Positions 35,298 to 43,654 of a DNA stretch of 64,000 nucleotides are shown here, in pieces. Position 1 is the first letter of the stretch. Each line of letters starts with the position of its first letter. The notes under the pieces are model-generated. The model was not told the origin of the DNA, searched no databases, and saw nothing but the letters and a program-made list of their open reading frames with translations. Origin of the DNA: JBDZUZ01 sp040255445 (GTDB lineage: Bacteria > Planctomycetota > Phycisphaerae > Phycisphaerales > UBA1924); assembly GCA_040255445.1 (NCBI GenBank), contig JBDZUZ010000003.1, positions 13,433-77,432 of the forward strand. The letters are read 5' to 3'. Position numbers and translations under genes: made by a program.

Positions 35298-36017
35298 GTG
35301 CACCCAGATGCCCTGGTCATCCTTTTCGCGGTCCTCGCCGTCGCGATGGTCGCCGTCGCCATCATCGGCGGCTACTACGCGCACAAGAAGGAACAGGAGC
35401 GCCGCCGGCTGCTGGCCGCCCGCCGCGGCTGGCGTTTTGACCCCTCCCGCGATACCTCCCACGACGACGAATACGCCCACTTCGAGGTCTTCCGCAAGGG
35501 CCACAGCCGCGCGGCGTACAACACGCTGACAGGCGTCCTCGAGTGCGGCGACCGCAGCTGCGCCGTCAAGTGCGGCGACTTCACCTATAAGGAGACCCGC
35601 GGCAGCGGCAAGAACCGCCGCACGACCACCTACCGCATCAGCTACATGATCATCCATCTGCCCTGGCCCGTTGTGCCCGATGTCCTGGTCCGCCGCGAGC
35701 ACATGTTCGACAAACTCGCCGGCTTCCTGGGCTTCGAGGACATCGACTTCGAATCCGCCGAGTTCAGCCGGCTCTTCTACGTGAGCAGCAAGGACAAGCG
35801 CTTCGCCTACGACCTGATCGACGCCCGCATGATGGAGTTCCTCATGGCCTCCGCGCCGCCTGTGATCGACATGGAGTTCGGGCGCATCTGTCTCACCAGC
35901 GGGAGCGGCCGCTGGGAGCCCGGCGAGTTCGAGACCCGCGCATCATGGCTGGTCGAGTTCCTGGAACGCTGGCCGCGCCATGTCGTTGCTCAGCTGCAGT
36001 CCACTTCCCGCGTCTAG
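35298..36017 (+). CDS. Hypothetical membrane-anchored protein, paralogue 1
   Basis: A 239-residue protein with an N-terminal TM (LVILFAVLAVAMVAVAIIGGYY). A cytoplasmic domain follows: KEQERRRLLAARRGWRFDPS, DDEYAHFEVFRKGHSRAAYNTLTG and FEDIDFESAEFSRLFYV...KRFAYDLIDARMMEFL. The domain resembles DUF3137-type proteins, with no known function. GTG 35298 is the start. It is a tandem duplicate of 36033-36785, with the same order of motifs over the whole length. The gap between the two is 15 bases. Confidence 0.75.
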   Translation: MHPDALVILFAVLAVAMVAVAIIGGYYAHKKEQERRRLLAARRGWRFDPSRDTSHDDEYAHFEVFRKGHSRAAYNTLTGVLECGDRSCAVKCGDFTYKETRGSGKNRRTTTYRISYMIIHLPWPVVPDVLVRREHMFDKLAGFLGFEDIDFESAEFSRLFYVSSKDKRFAYDLIDARMMEFLMASAPPVIDMEFGRICLTSGSGRWEPGEFETRASWLVEFLERWPRHVVAQLQSTSRV

Positions 36018-36032
36018 CCGCGGTGTCCGCGC

Positions 36033-36785
36033 ATGGGGGTCCACCTGGTGCAACTGGTCGTCGCGAGCATCATGACTGTTCTCGCACCGGCGATCTTTGT
36101 CGCCGTGCTCATCCTCATCGTGGTCGGCATCGTCTACGCGCACCAGAAGGAGCAGGCCCGGCGGCAGGCGCTCCTCAAATTCGCACGCCGGCAGGGCTGG
36201 ACCTTCCGCGCCACGGACGACCCGTCGCACGACGACCGCTACCGCCACTTCGAGATCTTCCGCCGCGGCGACAGCCGCGCCGCCTTCAACACCCTGACGG
36301 GCGTGCTCGAAGTGGGGGAGTTCCCCTGCCCGCTTCACGCCGGCGACTACAAGTACACAGAGTCCTCCGGCAGTGGCGACAGTCAGAGCACTACCACGTA
36401 CCGCATCAGCTTCTGCATCCTCCACCTTCCCTGGCCGCACACACCCGATGTCCTCATCCGCGGCGAACACGGCCTCGACAAGTTCGCCGCGTTTCTCGGT
36501 TTCGAGGACATCGACTTCGAGTCGGCCGAGTTCAGCGATCGGTTCCACGTCTCGGGCAACGACAAGCGCTTCGCCTACGACCTCATCGATGCCCGGATGA
36601 TGGAGTTCCTGCTCGCGGGCGGGCCGCCGGTCACCGACATGCAGCGCGGTCAGATCTGTCTCACGAGCCGCGGCCGCCGCTGGGAACCCGCCGAGTTCGA
36701 GCAGCACGCCGCGTGGCTGTGGGAATTCTTGAGCCGCTGGCCCCGCCACATCATCGCGGACCTCGAAGCACAGAAGCGCGCTTAG
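36033..36785 (+). CDS. Hypothetical membrane-anchored protein, paralogue 2
   Basis: A 250-residue protein with the same plan as its neighbour: an N-terminal TM (about 14-36), a basic stretch, RHFEIFRRGDSRAAFNTLTGV, then FEDIDFESAEFSDRFHV...KRFAYDLIDARMMEFLLAGGPP, and a WPRHIIADL C-terminus. It is clearly a recent tandem duplicate with diverged N-terminus. ATG 36033 has no clear Shine-Dalgarno; ATG 36072 is a plausible alternative that begins at the TM segment. Converges with the metal permease gene (12 bases between stops). Confidence 0.75.
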   Translation: MGVHLVQLVVASIMTVLAPAIFVAVLILIVVGIVYAHQKEQARRQALLKFARRQGWTFRATDDPSHDDRYRHFEIFRRGDSRAAFNTLTGVLEVGEFPCPLHAGDYKYTESSGSGDSQSTTTYRISFCILHLPWPHTPDVLIRGEHGLDKFAAFLGFEDIDFESAEFSDRFHVSGNDKRFAYDLIDARMMEFLLAGGPPVTDMQRGQICLTSRGRRWEPAEFEQHAAWLWEFLSRWPRHIIADLEAQKRA

Positions 36786-36797
36786 CCAATGCCGGCC

Positions 36798-38138
36798 TCA
36801 TCCGCCCCGCGGCCCGCCCCGCGGGATCTCCCGCCCGTGCGGGTCCACCGTCGCATCGCTGGGCTCGGGATCCACGCCCAGGTGCTCGAGCCGCTCCGCG
36901 GTGTCGTGCACATGGTCGGGCGCAAAGCCGGCCTGATCGACCAGGTACGTCTCCCACAGCCGATGCCGGCGGATCAGATCGGCCGCCCGCATCAGGCCAT
37001 GATCTGTCAGCATCACCCGTCCATCTTCCGCGCGGATGAGCCCCCGCCCCGTCGCCGCGGCGATGGCCTGGTTCAGGTGGCTCGCGTGCACCACCGGCGC
37101 AAGCTCACGCGGCGCCGCCGATTCCCGCCCGGCCTCGTGGAGCCGGTAGAGCGCGGCCAGCAGGTCATCGATCGCAACGCCTCGTGCAAGGGCCCGGTGC
37201 GCGATGAACCGCGCGATGATCCCGTGCCGCGGCCCCAGCAGCGCGGCAAAGCCGACCGCCAGCCCCGCGACCACCGTGACCGCTCCGGCGATGTTGACCG
37301 CATCATGCCCCAGCAGCGGCGGCAGCCGCGTCGCCGCGAAGTATCCGCCAACGCCGCACGCCGCGGCGATCAACAGACTCACCCACATCTGCGAACGGAG
37401 CCGATCCGTCAACAGCCGCGCTGACGCGGCCGGGCAGATCAGCATCGCGATCACGAGGATCGAGCCGACCGCCTCGAACGATGCCACCGTCGCCGCGGCG
37501 ACCAGCAGCATCAGCAGGATGTACAGGAACCCCGCGTGAAAGCCCTGCGTGGTTGCGAGCGCGGGGTCGAACGCGGCGATCCGGAGCTCCTTGAAGAAGA
37601 CCGCGCTGAAAGCGCCCGCGACAACGAGCATGATCGCAAGCGTCCAAACCTGCCGCGGCAGCCCGTTCTCGCCGGCGAGCCCCTCCCACGACAGCAACAC
37701 CGACCAGTCCGCGGCGGGGAACCACGCGAACGAGAGCGCCTCGAGTTGTCCGTACAGGACGCAGTCGGCGTCCAGGTCCACATTCCGCGCCGCCTGCTCG
37801 ATGAGCAGCACACCCAGCGCGAAGAGCACACTGAAGATCACGCCCATCGCCGCGCCCGGCTCGACGCGGCCGAGCTTCTTGACGACCTCGACAAGCACGA
37901 CCGTGACGATGCCCGCCGCCGCGGCGCCGATCAGCATGGCGAACGGGTTCCGCGTCGCCGTGATGAGAAACGCCAGCACCAGGCCCGGCAGCACCGAGTG
38001 CGAGATCGCATCGCCCATCAGGCTCAGCTTCCGCAGCACGAGGAAGTTGCCCAGCAGGCCGCAGGTCATCGCGGCGAGCGTCGCGGCCAGCAGCGGCGCG
38101 AGATCCAGCTGGATGAAGTTGTGGATCGTCGGGCTCAT
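36798..38138 (-). CDS. Metal ABC permease fused to a DtxR-like C-terminal domain
   Basis: The last gene of the metal-import operon (446 residues). About 8-9 TM segments of the TroC/ZnuB (ABC-3) type include LGNFLVLRKLSLMGDAISHSVLPGLVLAFL and VVAGAFSAVFFKELRIAAFDP. After TM helices ending near residue 310 comes a cytoplasmic domain with winged-helix and DtxR dimerisation features: GLIRAEDGRVMLTDHGLM, RRHRLWETYLVD, APDHVHDTAERLEHLG. That domain carries His/Asp/Glu typical of the metal site in DtxR/MntR proteins and may sense metal at the transporter. ATG 38138 overlaps the upstream permease stop as ATGA. Confidence 0.9.
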   Translation of the reverse strand: MSPTIHNFIQLDLAPLLAATLAAMTCGLLGNFLVLRKLSLMGDAISHSVLPGLVLAFLITATRNPFAMLIGAAAAGIVTVVLVEVVKKLGRVEPGAAMGVIFSVLFALGVLLIEQAARNVDLDADCVLYGQLEALSFAWFPAADWSVLLSWEGLAGENGLPRQVWTLAIMLVVAGAFSAVFFKELRIAAFDPALATTQGFHAGFLYILLMLLVAAATVASFEAVGSILVIAMLICPAASARLLTDRLRSQMWVSLLIAAACGVGGYFAATRLPPLLGHDAVNIAGAVTVVAGLAVGFAALLGPRHGIIARFIAHRALARGVAIDDLLAALYRLHEAGRESAAPRELAPVVHASHLNQAIAAATGRGLIRAEDGRVMLTDHGLMRAADLIRRHRLWETYLVDQAGFAPDHVHDTAERLEHLGVDPEPSDATVDPHGREIPRGGPRGG

Positions 38139-39526
38139 AGTGATGGCACGCCCCTCGGCGATGCTCGCTCCGCCGCCCCCGGCCGATCCAGTTGCTCCTC
38201 GAGCTGCGCAATGATCTCCTCGGGCAGCACGTGCTCGACCAGATCGACCGACCAGTCGACGTGGCTGGGCGCGACATCGGCGTGCGTGATCAGGTATTGC
38301 TCCCACAGGCGGTGGTTGCGGCTGATGCGGGCGCCATCGGCGACGCCGCGGGGCGTGAGCCGGTAGTCGCCGCCATCGCGGATCGCCTGCTTCCGCCAGC
38401 GCAGACCAGCAAGCACGATCGGCCGATACCAGAAGGGCCACGCGCGAAGGTGGGCCACGCTGTCGATCTCGGTCGCGGTGAGCGAGGGCCGCGGATCGCT
38501 CGTGTCGCGCTCGTACGCCGCCTCGAGCAGATGGTCCGCCGCGATGCGCAGCCGCAGCCGCCCGCGCCGGAGCGATGCCGCGATGACGCCGCGCGTCGGC
38601 GCCAGGAGCAGGGACACCGCGAAGATCGCGCCCGACGTAAGCACGATCACCGCCCCCGCCGGCCGACGCGGGAACAACGCCGAGGCCGAAGCACCCAGAT
38701 ACCCGCTGAGCCCGCCGAAGACCGCCGCGAGCACCAGCAGCAGCCAGAGCCGCTCGGTCCAGAAGCGGGCCGCCACCGGCGGGATGATGAGCATCGCGAC
38801 CACGAGGATGAGCCCGACCGCCTGCAGCCCGGCGATCGTCACCAGCACAACCAGCGCCATCATCAGAAGATCGACAACCGTCACCGGCCATCCGCTCACC
38901 TTGGCGAACGCATCGTTGAAAGCGACCAGCGCGAACTCCTTGGTCAGCAGCGCGGCCGCAAGGATCGCGATGCCGGCGATCGCGCCGATCAACGCCACAT
39001 CCGACGGCAGCATCGCCGCGGTCTGGCCGTAGATGAAGGTATTGAGGCCGCCCTGATTCCCGCCGCTGCTCGACTGCACGATGCTCAGAAGCACCACGCC
39101 AACACCGAAGTACACCGAAAGAACGATGCCGATCGCGGCGTCTTCCTTAAGCCGCGTGTAGCGGACGATCCACTGCACCGTCAGCACGCCCAGCACACCC
39201 GTGACCGCCGCGCCCAGGAGCAGCACAGGCAGCGAGCGCCCTTCGGTCCCCAAAGCCGACGCAGCCAGAAACGCCGCGGCGATCCCCGGAAGCGTCGCGT
39301 GCGAGAGCGCATCGGCCATCAGCGCCCGCTTGCGCAGCAGACTGAAGACGCCGATGAGCCCGGCCGCGATCCCCAGCAGCGTGGCGCCAAGGATCACGAT
39401 GGTCGTGTTGAATCCCGCCTGCAGCGTGAGCACCCGCGCCGCTTCGCTCAGTGTGGGCAGGCTCTCTTCTCGCGCGAGCGAACCGTGCTGGGCAAGAAGC
39501 GGGAGTTTGAGGAACGCGGCGTCCAT
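38135..39526 (-). CDS. Metal ABC permease fused to a DtxR-like C-terminal domain
   Basis: A second TroC/TroD-type permease (463 residues). The membrane part contains GVFSLLRKRALMADALSHATLPGIAAAFLA and TKEFALVAFNDAFAKVSGWP. From about residue 325 there is a cytoplasmic DtxR-like region (YRLTPRGVADGARISRNHRLWEQYLITH, then APSHVDWSVDLVEHVLP). Both permeases of this operon have such a domain, so the heterodimer would carry two. It starts 73 bases after the ATPase stop and overlaps the downstream permease start by ATGA. The pair forms the channel for Mn, Fe or Zn; Mn is favoured by the MntR-type regulator nearby. Confidence 0.9.
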   Translation of the reverse strand: MDAAFLKLPLLAQHGSLAREESLPTLSEAARVLTLQAGFNTTIVILGATLLGIAAGLIGVFSLLRKRALMADALSHATLPGIAAAFLAASALGTEGRSLPVLLLGAAVTGVLGVLTVQWIVRYTRLKEDAAIGIVLSVYFGVGVVLLSIVQSSSGGNQGGLNTFIYGQTAAMLPSDVALIGAIAGIAILAAALLTKEFALVAFNDAFAKVSGWPVTVVDLLMMALVVLVTIAGLQAVGLILVVAMLIIPPVAARFWTERLWLLLVLAAVFGGLSGYLGASASALFPRRPAGAVIVLTSGAIFAVSLLLAPTRGVIAASLRRGRLRLRIAADHLLEAAYERDTSDPRPSLTATEIDSVAHLRAWPFWYRPIVLAGLRWRKQAIRDGGDYRLTPRGVADGARISRNHRLWEQYLITHADVAPSHVDWSVDLVEHVLPEEIIAQLEEQLDRPGAAERASPRGVPSL

Positions 39527-39599
39527 GGAACTGTCACTGCACTGTCATGGCCCGGTCAGGGCACGCTCTGAAGCGACCGACCGCTCAGCGGTCATTGAA

Positions 39600-40496
39600 T
39601 CAACGGTCCCCCGCGCGAGCGACGGCCTCGGCGGCCTCGGCCAGCAGCGTCAGACGCCCGCCGTACGTCTTGTGCAGATTCTCCGGCGTGAAGACCTGAT
39701 CGACGGTGCCCGCCGCGACGATCCGCATGTTGATCAGCATTACATGGTCGAAGTACTCGGCGACCGTCTGCAGGTCGTGGTGCACGCAGATCACCGTCTT
39801 GCCCGCGGCCTTGAGCGACCGCAATACCTCGACGATCGCCCGCTCGGTCGCGGCATCAACACCCGCGAACGGCTCATCCATGAAGTACAGATCGGCTTCC
39901 TGCGCCAGTGCCCGCGCCAGGAACACACGCTGCTGCTGCCCGCCCGAGAGCTGGCTGATCTGCCGGTCCGCGAGCGACGCCATACCCACCCGCTCCAGAC
40001 ACTCGAGCGCCGCCCGCTTGTGCTTCCTCGTCACCGGCAGGCACCAGCCGATCTTGCGATACCGGCCCATCGCGACCACATCGAGCGCCGAGACCGGAAA
40101 GTCCCAGTCGACCGACTCCCGCTGCGGCACGTACCCGATCCGCGACCGCGCAGCCCGGTACGGCATTCCCCAGAACTCGACCTGCCCCGAGGCCCGTGGC
40201 ACCAGCCCCAGGCACGCCTTGATCAGCGTGCTCTTGCCCGCGCCGTTGGGGCCCACGATCGCGACCAGCGCGTTGCTCGGCGCATCGTAATCGACGTCCC
40301 ACAACACCGGCTTGCGGTGGTACGCCACCGTCATGGCGTGGATCGAGACCGGGCTCTCGGCCGAGTGCTCGGGCCGCGCATCGAGCGGCGACCGAGCCGC
40401 CGCGGGGCTGTGCCCGGGCGCCGGGGTCGTCGGCGCGATGTCGATCGGCGGCGGATGCGGGAGCGGGGGCGAGGTCTCGTCGCTGGGCGATCTCAA
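39600..40496 (-). CDS. Metal ABC transporter ATP-binding protein
   Basis: The ATPase of the metal importer (298 residues). It has Walker A (GPNGAGKST), Q-loop (GYVPQRESVDWDFP, typical of the Mn/Zn/Fe ABC-3 group), signature LSGGQQQR, Walker B (LYFMDEPFAGVD) and the switch His (CVHHDLQTV). The first 45 residues are a Pro/Ala-rich extension without family match, so the real start may lie downstream, for example at the Met in SIHAMTVAYH. The annotated TTG 40496 overlaps the binding-protein stop by four bases (TTGA). Confidence 0.93.
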   Translation of the reverse strand: MRSPSDETSPPLPHPPPIDIAPTTPAPGHSPAAARSPLDARPEHSAESPVSIHAMTVAYHRKPVLWDVDYDAPSNALVAIVGPNGAGKSTLIKACLGLVPRASGQVEFWGMPYRAARSRIGYVPQRESVDWDFPVSALDVVAMGRYRKIGWCLPVTRKHKRAALECLERVGMASLADRQISQLSGGQQQRVFLARALAQEADLYFMDEPFAGVDAATERAIVEVLRSLKAAGKTVICVHHDLQTVAEYFDHVMLINMRIVAAGTVDQVFTPENLHKTYGGRLTLLAEAAEAVARAGDR

Positions 40497-41497
40497 GGTG
40501 TCAGCTTCCCGTGCAGCCCGCCCGCGGGCGCTTCGCCACCCAATGCGCGTGCGATCGTCGTCACGTTGTGATCAATCATGCCGATGTACGTACCTTCGTA
40601 CGTACCGGGAGCGCCCATCGCATCGCTGAAGAGGCTCCCGCCGATCACCACCGCGTGGCCGCGGGCCTTGGCGCCGGCGATCAGAGCCTTGATGTTGCGG
40701 TCCGATACCGTCGACTCGACGAAGACCGCGCCGATCTTGCGATCGACCAGCAGGCTCACCAGTCGCTCGATATCGCGGACCCCCGCCTCGGACTCGGTCG
40801 ACAGTCCTTGGATACCCACGACCTCAAAGCCGTAGCGGCGGCCGAAATAGTTGAAGGCATCGTGCGCGGTCACCAGCGCCCGCTGGGTTTCGGGGACCGT
40901 CGCCAGCACCCGCTGCGCATACTCCGCCAACGCGGCCAGCTCGGCCTTGTAGGCCGCGGCGTTCTTCTCGTATGTCTCGCGTCCGGCCGCATCGCGGGCG
41001 ATCAACGCATCGCGCACGACATCGACCGTCTTGCTCCACGCATCGGGATCCATCCACACGTGCGGGTCGTAGTGGCCTTCCATGTCCTCGGGCTCGAGCA
41101 GGTACTGCTCATCGAGCGCCTCGGTCACAGCGTGCACCTTGCGGCCCGAGCTCGCGGCCCGCACCAGCGCATCACTCATCTTCCCTTCCAGCAGCAGCCC
41201 GTTGTAGAACACGATGTCCGCCGCCAGCAGCCGCTGCATGTCGGTCCGCGTTGGCTTGTAGAGGTGGGGGTCGACGCCCTCGCCCATGAGGCTCGTCACC
41301 TGCCCGCGGTCGCCAACGACGTTGCGTGCGACATCCGCCACCATGCCGGTCGTGGCGACCACGTTGATCGTGTTGGTCCGCTCGGCCGCGGCGGTCTCGT
41401 GCGCCGGCTTCTCGTGTTCGGCGAGGAAGCCGAGCGTGAGCAGCATGAAGATGAACGTGCGAACGAACGGCGGCGGGCGGAGCAAGGCATCGAGCAT
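40493..41497 (-). CDS. Metal ABC substrate-binding protein (TroA/ZnuA/MntA-like)
   Basis: The extracytoplasmic metal-binding protein, first gene of the operon (334 residues). A signal sequence spans about residues 10-25 (TFIFMLLTLGFLAEH), with no lipobox. Cluster A-I features: VDPHLYKPT (His ligand), YDPHVWMDP (His ligand), IQGLSTESEAGV (Glu ligand) and the C-terminal MIDHNV (Asp ligand), a His-His-Glu-Asp set typical of Mn/Fe binders. It lacks the His-rich loop of Zn-specific ZnuA. The promoter region upstream contains the palindrome at 41579-41592. Confidence 0.92.
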   Translation of the reverse strand: MLDALLRPPPFVRTFIFMLLTLGFLAEHEKPAHETAAAERTNTINVVATTGMVADVARNVVGDRGQVTSLMGEGVDPHLYKPTRTDMQRLLAADIVFYNGLLLEGKMSDALVRAASSGRKVHAVTEALDEQYLLEPEDMEGHYDPHVWMDPDAWSKTVDVVRDALIARDAAGRETYEKNAAAYKAELAALAEYAQRVLATVPETQRALVTAHDAFNYFGRRYGFEVVGIQGLSTESEAGVRDIERLVSLLVDRKIGAVFVESTVSDRNIKALIAGAKARGHAVVIGGSLFSDAMGAPGTYEGTYIGMIDHNVTTIARALGGEAPAGGLHGKLTP

Positions 41498-41578
41498 GGT
41501 GTCGGACTCCGGGGTGGTGCGCTCGCTCGGACTCTCGTGGGCGTGCGTTCGGATCGTCAGCGGCGTGACTCGGCGCCT

Positions 41579-41592
41579 GTAGCCTTGGCTAC
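41579..41592. promoter_or_regulatory. Probable MntR operator of the metal ABC operon
   Basis: The palindrome GTAGCC-TT-GGCTAC lies about 82 bases upstream of the binding-protein start (41497). The same half-sites and spacing occur at 43042-43055 ahead of the porin gene. The TAGC...GCTA core resembles known MntR boxes. On the minus strand the right half merges into TACAGG, a weak -10-like hexamer. Confidence 0.75.
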
Positions 41593-41705
41593 GAACGCGG
41601 AAAAGGGTAGGAGCGATCGCATCATGAGGTCAATACGGTGGTTCGGAGGCACGGGGCGGCGGTTTCAGGCCGGCCTGGCAGCGCCGGAGACTCCCCGCCC
41701 TCCGA

Positions 41706-43031
41706 TCAGAAGACGATCCCCAGCCGCACCCCGCCGACGAGGGCATCGTCGATCGCCGGGTCGCCGGAGGGGTTGATGATGTACTGAATCTCGGGTTGGA
41801 CGTAGAAGAACCCGGTCGCCTGGACTCGGTAGTACGCGTCGATCACCCACTCATCCTCCTCGAAACCCGCCCCCGCGGCGTCGGACAGATCCGCGTACGA
41901 CACATACACACCGGCCGCATCCGCCGCCCGCGACCCGATCAGTCCGCGCCCGACGATGCCCGCGGCGATGTGCTGGTGGAACTCGCTGACGTCGTCATCC
42001 GCCCAGCCGTACTGCGCAAAGCCGTACACGCCGCGGCCGCTATCGTCCTCATCCGCAGAACGGCCGGCATCCGGCCGCCAGAAGCGTTGCTCGATCGTCG
42101 CGTAGAACGAAGTCGAGCCGCTCTCGGTCTCGCCGTCGAACCGCGCGAAGTCGCCCGTGTGGTGCGCCACGCCGCACGACAGCCGCCCATCGTGGAGGGC
42201 GCCCAGCCGACCCCACCACAATGTCGCCTGACCGATGTGAAGGTAGTCATCGGACTTGTCATCACTAAAGAACGTCGCCGGCCCCCGCGTCCCCGTGCGC
42301 ACACCGTCGACCTCCGCGGCCCCATCAAAGAACCCGTACGACAGTTCCAGTGCGGCCCGCTCGTGTTCGATCACCCGCCCGAACACCGCGATACCGGTCG
42401 CCGAGTCCGGGTAGGTCGCGAGCCCGACGATGGTGGGGGAGTACCCCGCCGAGGAGTTCGAGAAGTCCCCCGCGGCATCTACATACGCGAACTCGCTGTT
42501 CGCATCGAACTTGCCGGCCTTGACCCGCAATCGCTCATCGAACAATTCCTGCTCGTACCACAACTCGTAGATCGCATCGATATGCCGGTCGTTCTCGAGG
42601 TTCGAGTAGACCTGAATATCCCCCGCATCGCGAGACCCGCCGCGCTCCGGGTTCACCGACAGATACTGAACGAACACCGAAGCGCCGTCCAAGCCCGTCG
42701 CTACTTCGAGATCCAGCAGCGCATCGAGCGTGAAGAGGTTCCGCGTCGAAGCGCGGTTGTTCACGCCGCCATCCCACACGCTCGACCACTCGAATGTGTA
42801 CTCGGCGTTGATGAACAGCCCGCGCGATTCCAGCCGCGAGCGGGAGCCGCCCCAATCGCCCGTCGCTCGGTCCCACGCGTACCACGGGGCGGCCGCGTTC
42901 ACCCGCCCCTCCCAGCCGGCCGTTCCCTCCGTGCCCTCCGCCCCGGACGCCCGCGCCCACACCGACGTCCCGCCGAGCGGTCCAACGACGACACCAACGA
43001 CGACGCCAACGACGAGTTCGATCTTCGGCAT
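41706..43031 (-). CDS. OprB-type outer-membrane porin
   Basis: A 441-residue carbohydrate-selective (OprB-like) porin. The N-terminus is a hydrophobic signal peptide, then TGDWGGSRSRLESRGLFINAEYTFEW, the diagnostic OprB start. Alternating beta strands follow (FVQYLSVNPERGG, WYEQELFDERLRVKAGKFDA, ISYADLS-type, DEWVIDAYYRVQATGFFYVQPEIQYI) and the chain ends in Phe. It forms an outer-membrane channel. Despite the family name, its location and shared operator with the metal ABC genes suggest a metal-related role. A TTGACG-18-TACATT promoter ends 7-8 bases before the ATG, so the transcript may be leaderless. Confidence 0.88.
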   Translation of the reverse strand: MPKIELVVGVVVGVVVGPLGGTSVWARASGAEGTEGTAGWEGRVNAAAPWYAWDRATGDWGGSRSRLESRGLFINAEYTFEWSSVWDGGVNNRASTRNLFTLDALLDLEVATGLDGASVFVQYLSVNPERGGSRDAGDIQVYSNLENDRHIDAIYELWYEQELFDERLRVKAGKFDANSEFAYVDAAGDFSNSSAGYSPTIVGLATYPDSATGIAVFGRVIEHERAALELSYGFFDGAAEVDGVRTGTRGPATFFSDDKSDDYLHIGQATLWWGRLGALHDGRLSCGVAHHTGDFARFDGETESGSTSFYATIEQRFWRPDAGRSADEDDSGRGVYGFAQYGWADDDVSEFHQHIAAGIVGRGLIGSRAADAAGVYVSYADLSDAAGAGFEEDEWVIDAYYRVQATGFFYVQPEIQYIINPSGDPAIDDALVGGVRLGIVF

Positions 43032-43038
43032 GGCGTTG

Positions 43039-43068
43039 AATGTAGCCGGGGCTACGAGCGTGCGTCAA
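43039..43068 (-). promoter_or_regulatory. Porin promoter overlapped by MntR-type palindrome
   Basis: On the minus strand -35 TTGACG (43068-43063), an 18-base spacer and -10 TACATT (43044-43039) are visible. The palindrome GTAGCC-GG-GGCTAC (43042-43055) covers the -10 and half of the spacer, so a bound repressor would block RNA polymerase. The expected start point is at or 1-2 bases before the ATG at 43031. Confidence 0.7.
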
Positions 43069-43107
43069 GCAAACAACGACAGATCTCACGTCCGCCACAC
43101 GATGCGG

Positions 43108-43527
43108 CTACAACGACTTCGTCTCAGCGATCGCCCGGAACCGGGCCAGCGTTTCCGGGCTCACGTGGTGCTCGATGCCCTCGGCATCAACCTCCGCGGT
43201 CCGCGGGCTGATCCCCAGCGTGAGCAGGAAGTCGCGCACGATCTCGTGCCGCTCGCGCGACAGCTTCGCCAGCCGTCGCCCCTTCGCCGTCAGCCGGATC
43301 GGCTGCCGCGGCTCGGTCGCCACCAGCCCCGCATCGCCCTCGAGCCGCCGGATCGTCTTGGTCACCGTCACGTGGCTCACGCCAAAGTGCCGCGCCAGAT
43401 CCGTCACGCGGCAGGTCCCCGTGCGGTCGATCAGGTCGGCGATCGCCTCGACGTAATCCTCCGCGGTCTCGGTCGCGTGATCATCGCGGGTGCGGCGGTG
43501 TGGCTCATCAGTCGCGGGGTTGGGCAT
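43108..43527 (-). CDS. mntR: MntR/DtxR-family metalloregulator
   Basis: A 139-residue DtxR-family repressor, closest in pattern to enterobacterial MntR. It has a winged helix (VTDLARHFGVSHVTVTKTIRRLEGDAGLV, then IRLTAKGRRLAKLSRERH) and the dimerisation and metal-binding helix (IVRDFLLTLGISP, VDAEGIEHHVSPETL). The Asp-Glu-His-His cluster fits a Mn(II) site. It lacks the C-terminal SH3-like domain, as other short MntRs do. It sits 76 bases upstream of the porin gene and is likely the protein that binds the GTAGCC-N2-GGCTAC palindromes. ATG 43527 is the start. Confidence 0.93.
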   Translation of the reverse strand: MPNPATDEPHRRTRDDHATETAEDYVEAIADLIDRTGTCRVTDLARHFGVSHVTVTKTIRRLEGDAGLVATEPRQPIRLTAKGRRLAKLSRERHEIVRDFLLTLGISPRTAEVDAEGIEHHVSPETLARFRAIAETKSL

Positions 43528-43564
43528 GGATCAGTTCATCTCTCAGCGTTCGTTGCGTGTCGTT

Positions 43565-43586
43565 GGCTCGGCAGGAAGGCCGAGCC
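43565..43586 (-). terminator. Hairpin between 43655 gene and mntR
   Basis: Eight-base perfect arms (GGCTCGGC/GCCGAGCC) enclose six bases, located between the stop of 43655-44146 and the mntR start. No T tract follows, so terminator function is tentative. Confidence 0.35.
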
Positions 43587-43654
43587 TGGATGAATGTATC
43601 ACTCCGGCTCGGCCGCGGTTGAGATCCGCCACGACCTGCTCAACCACGACCCGA

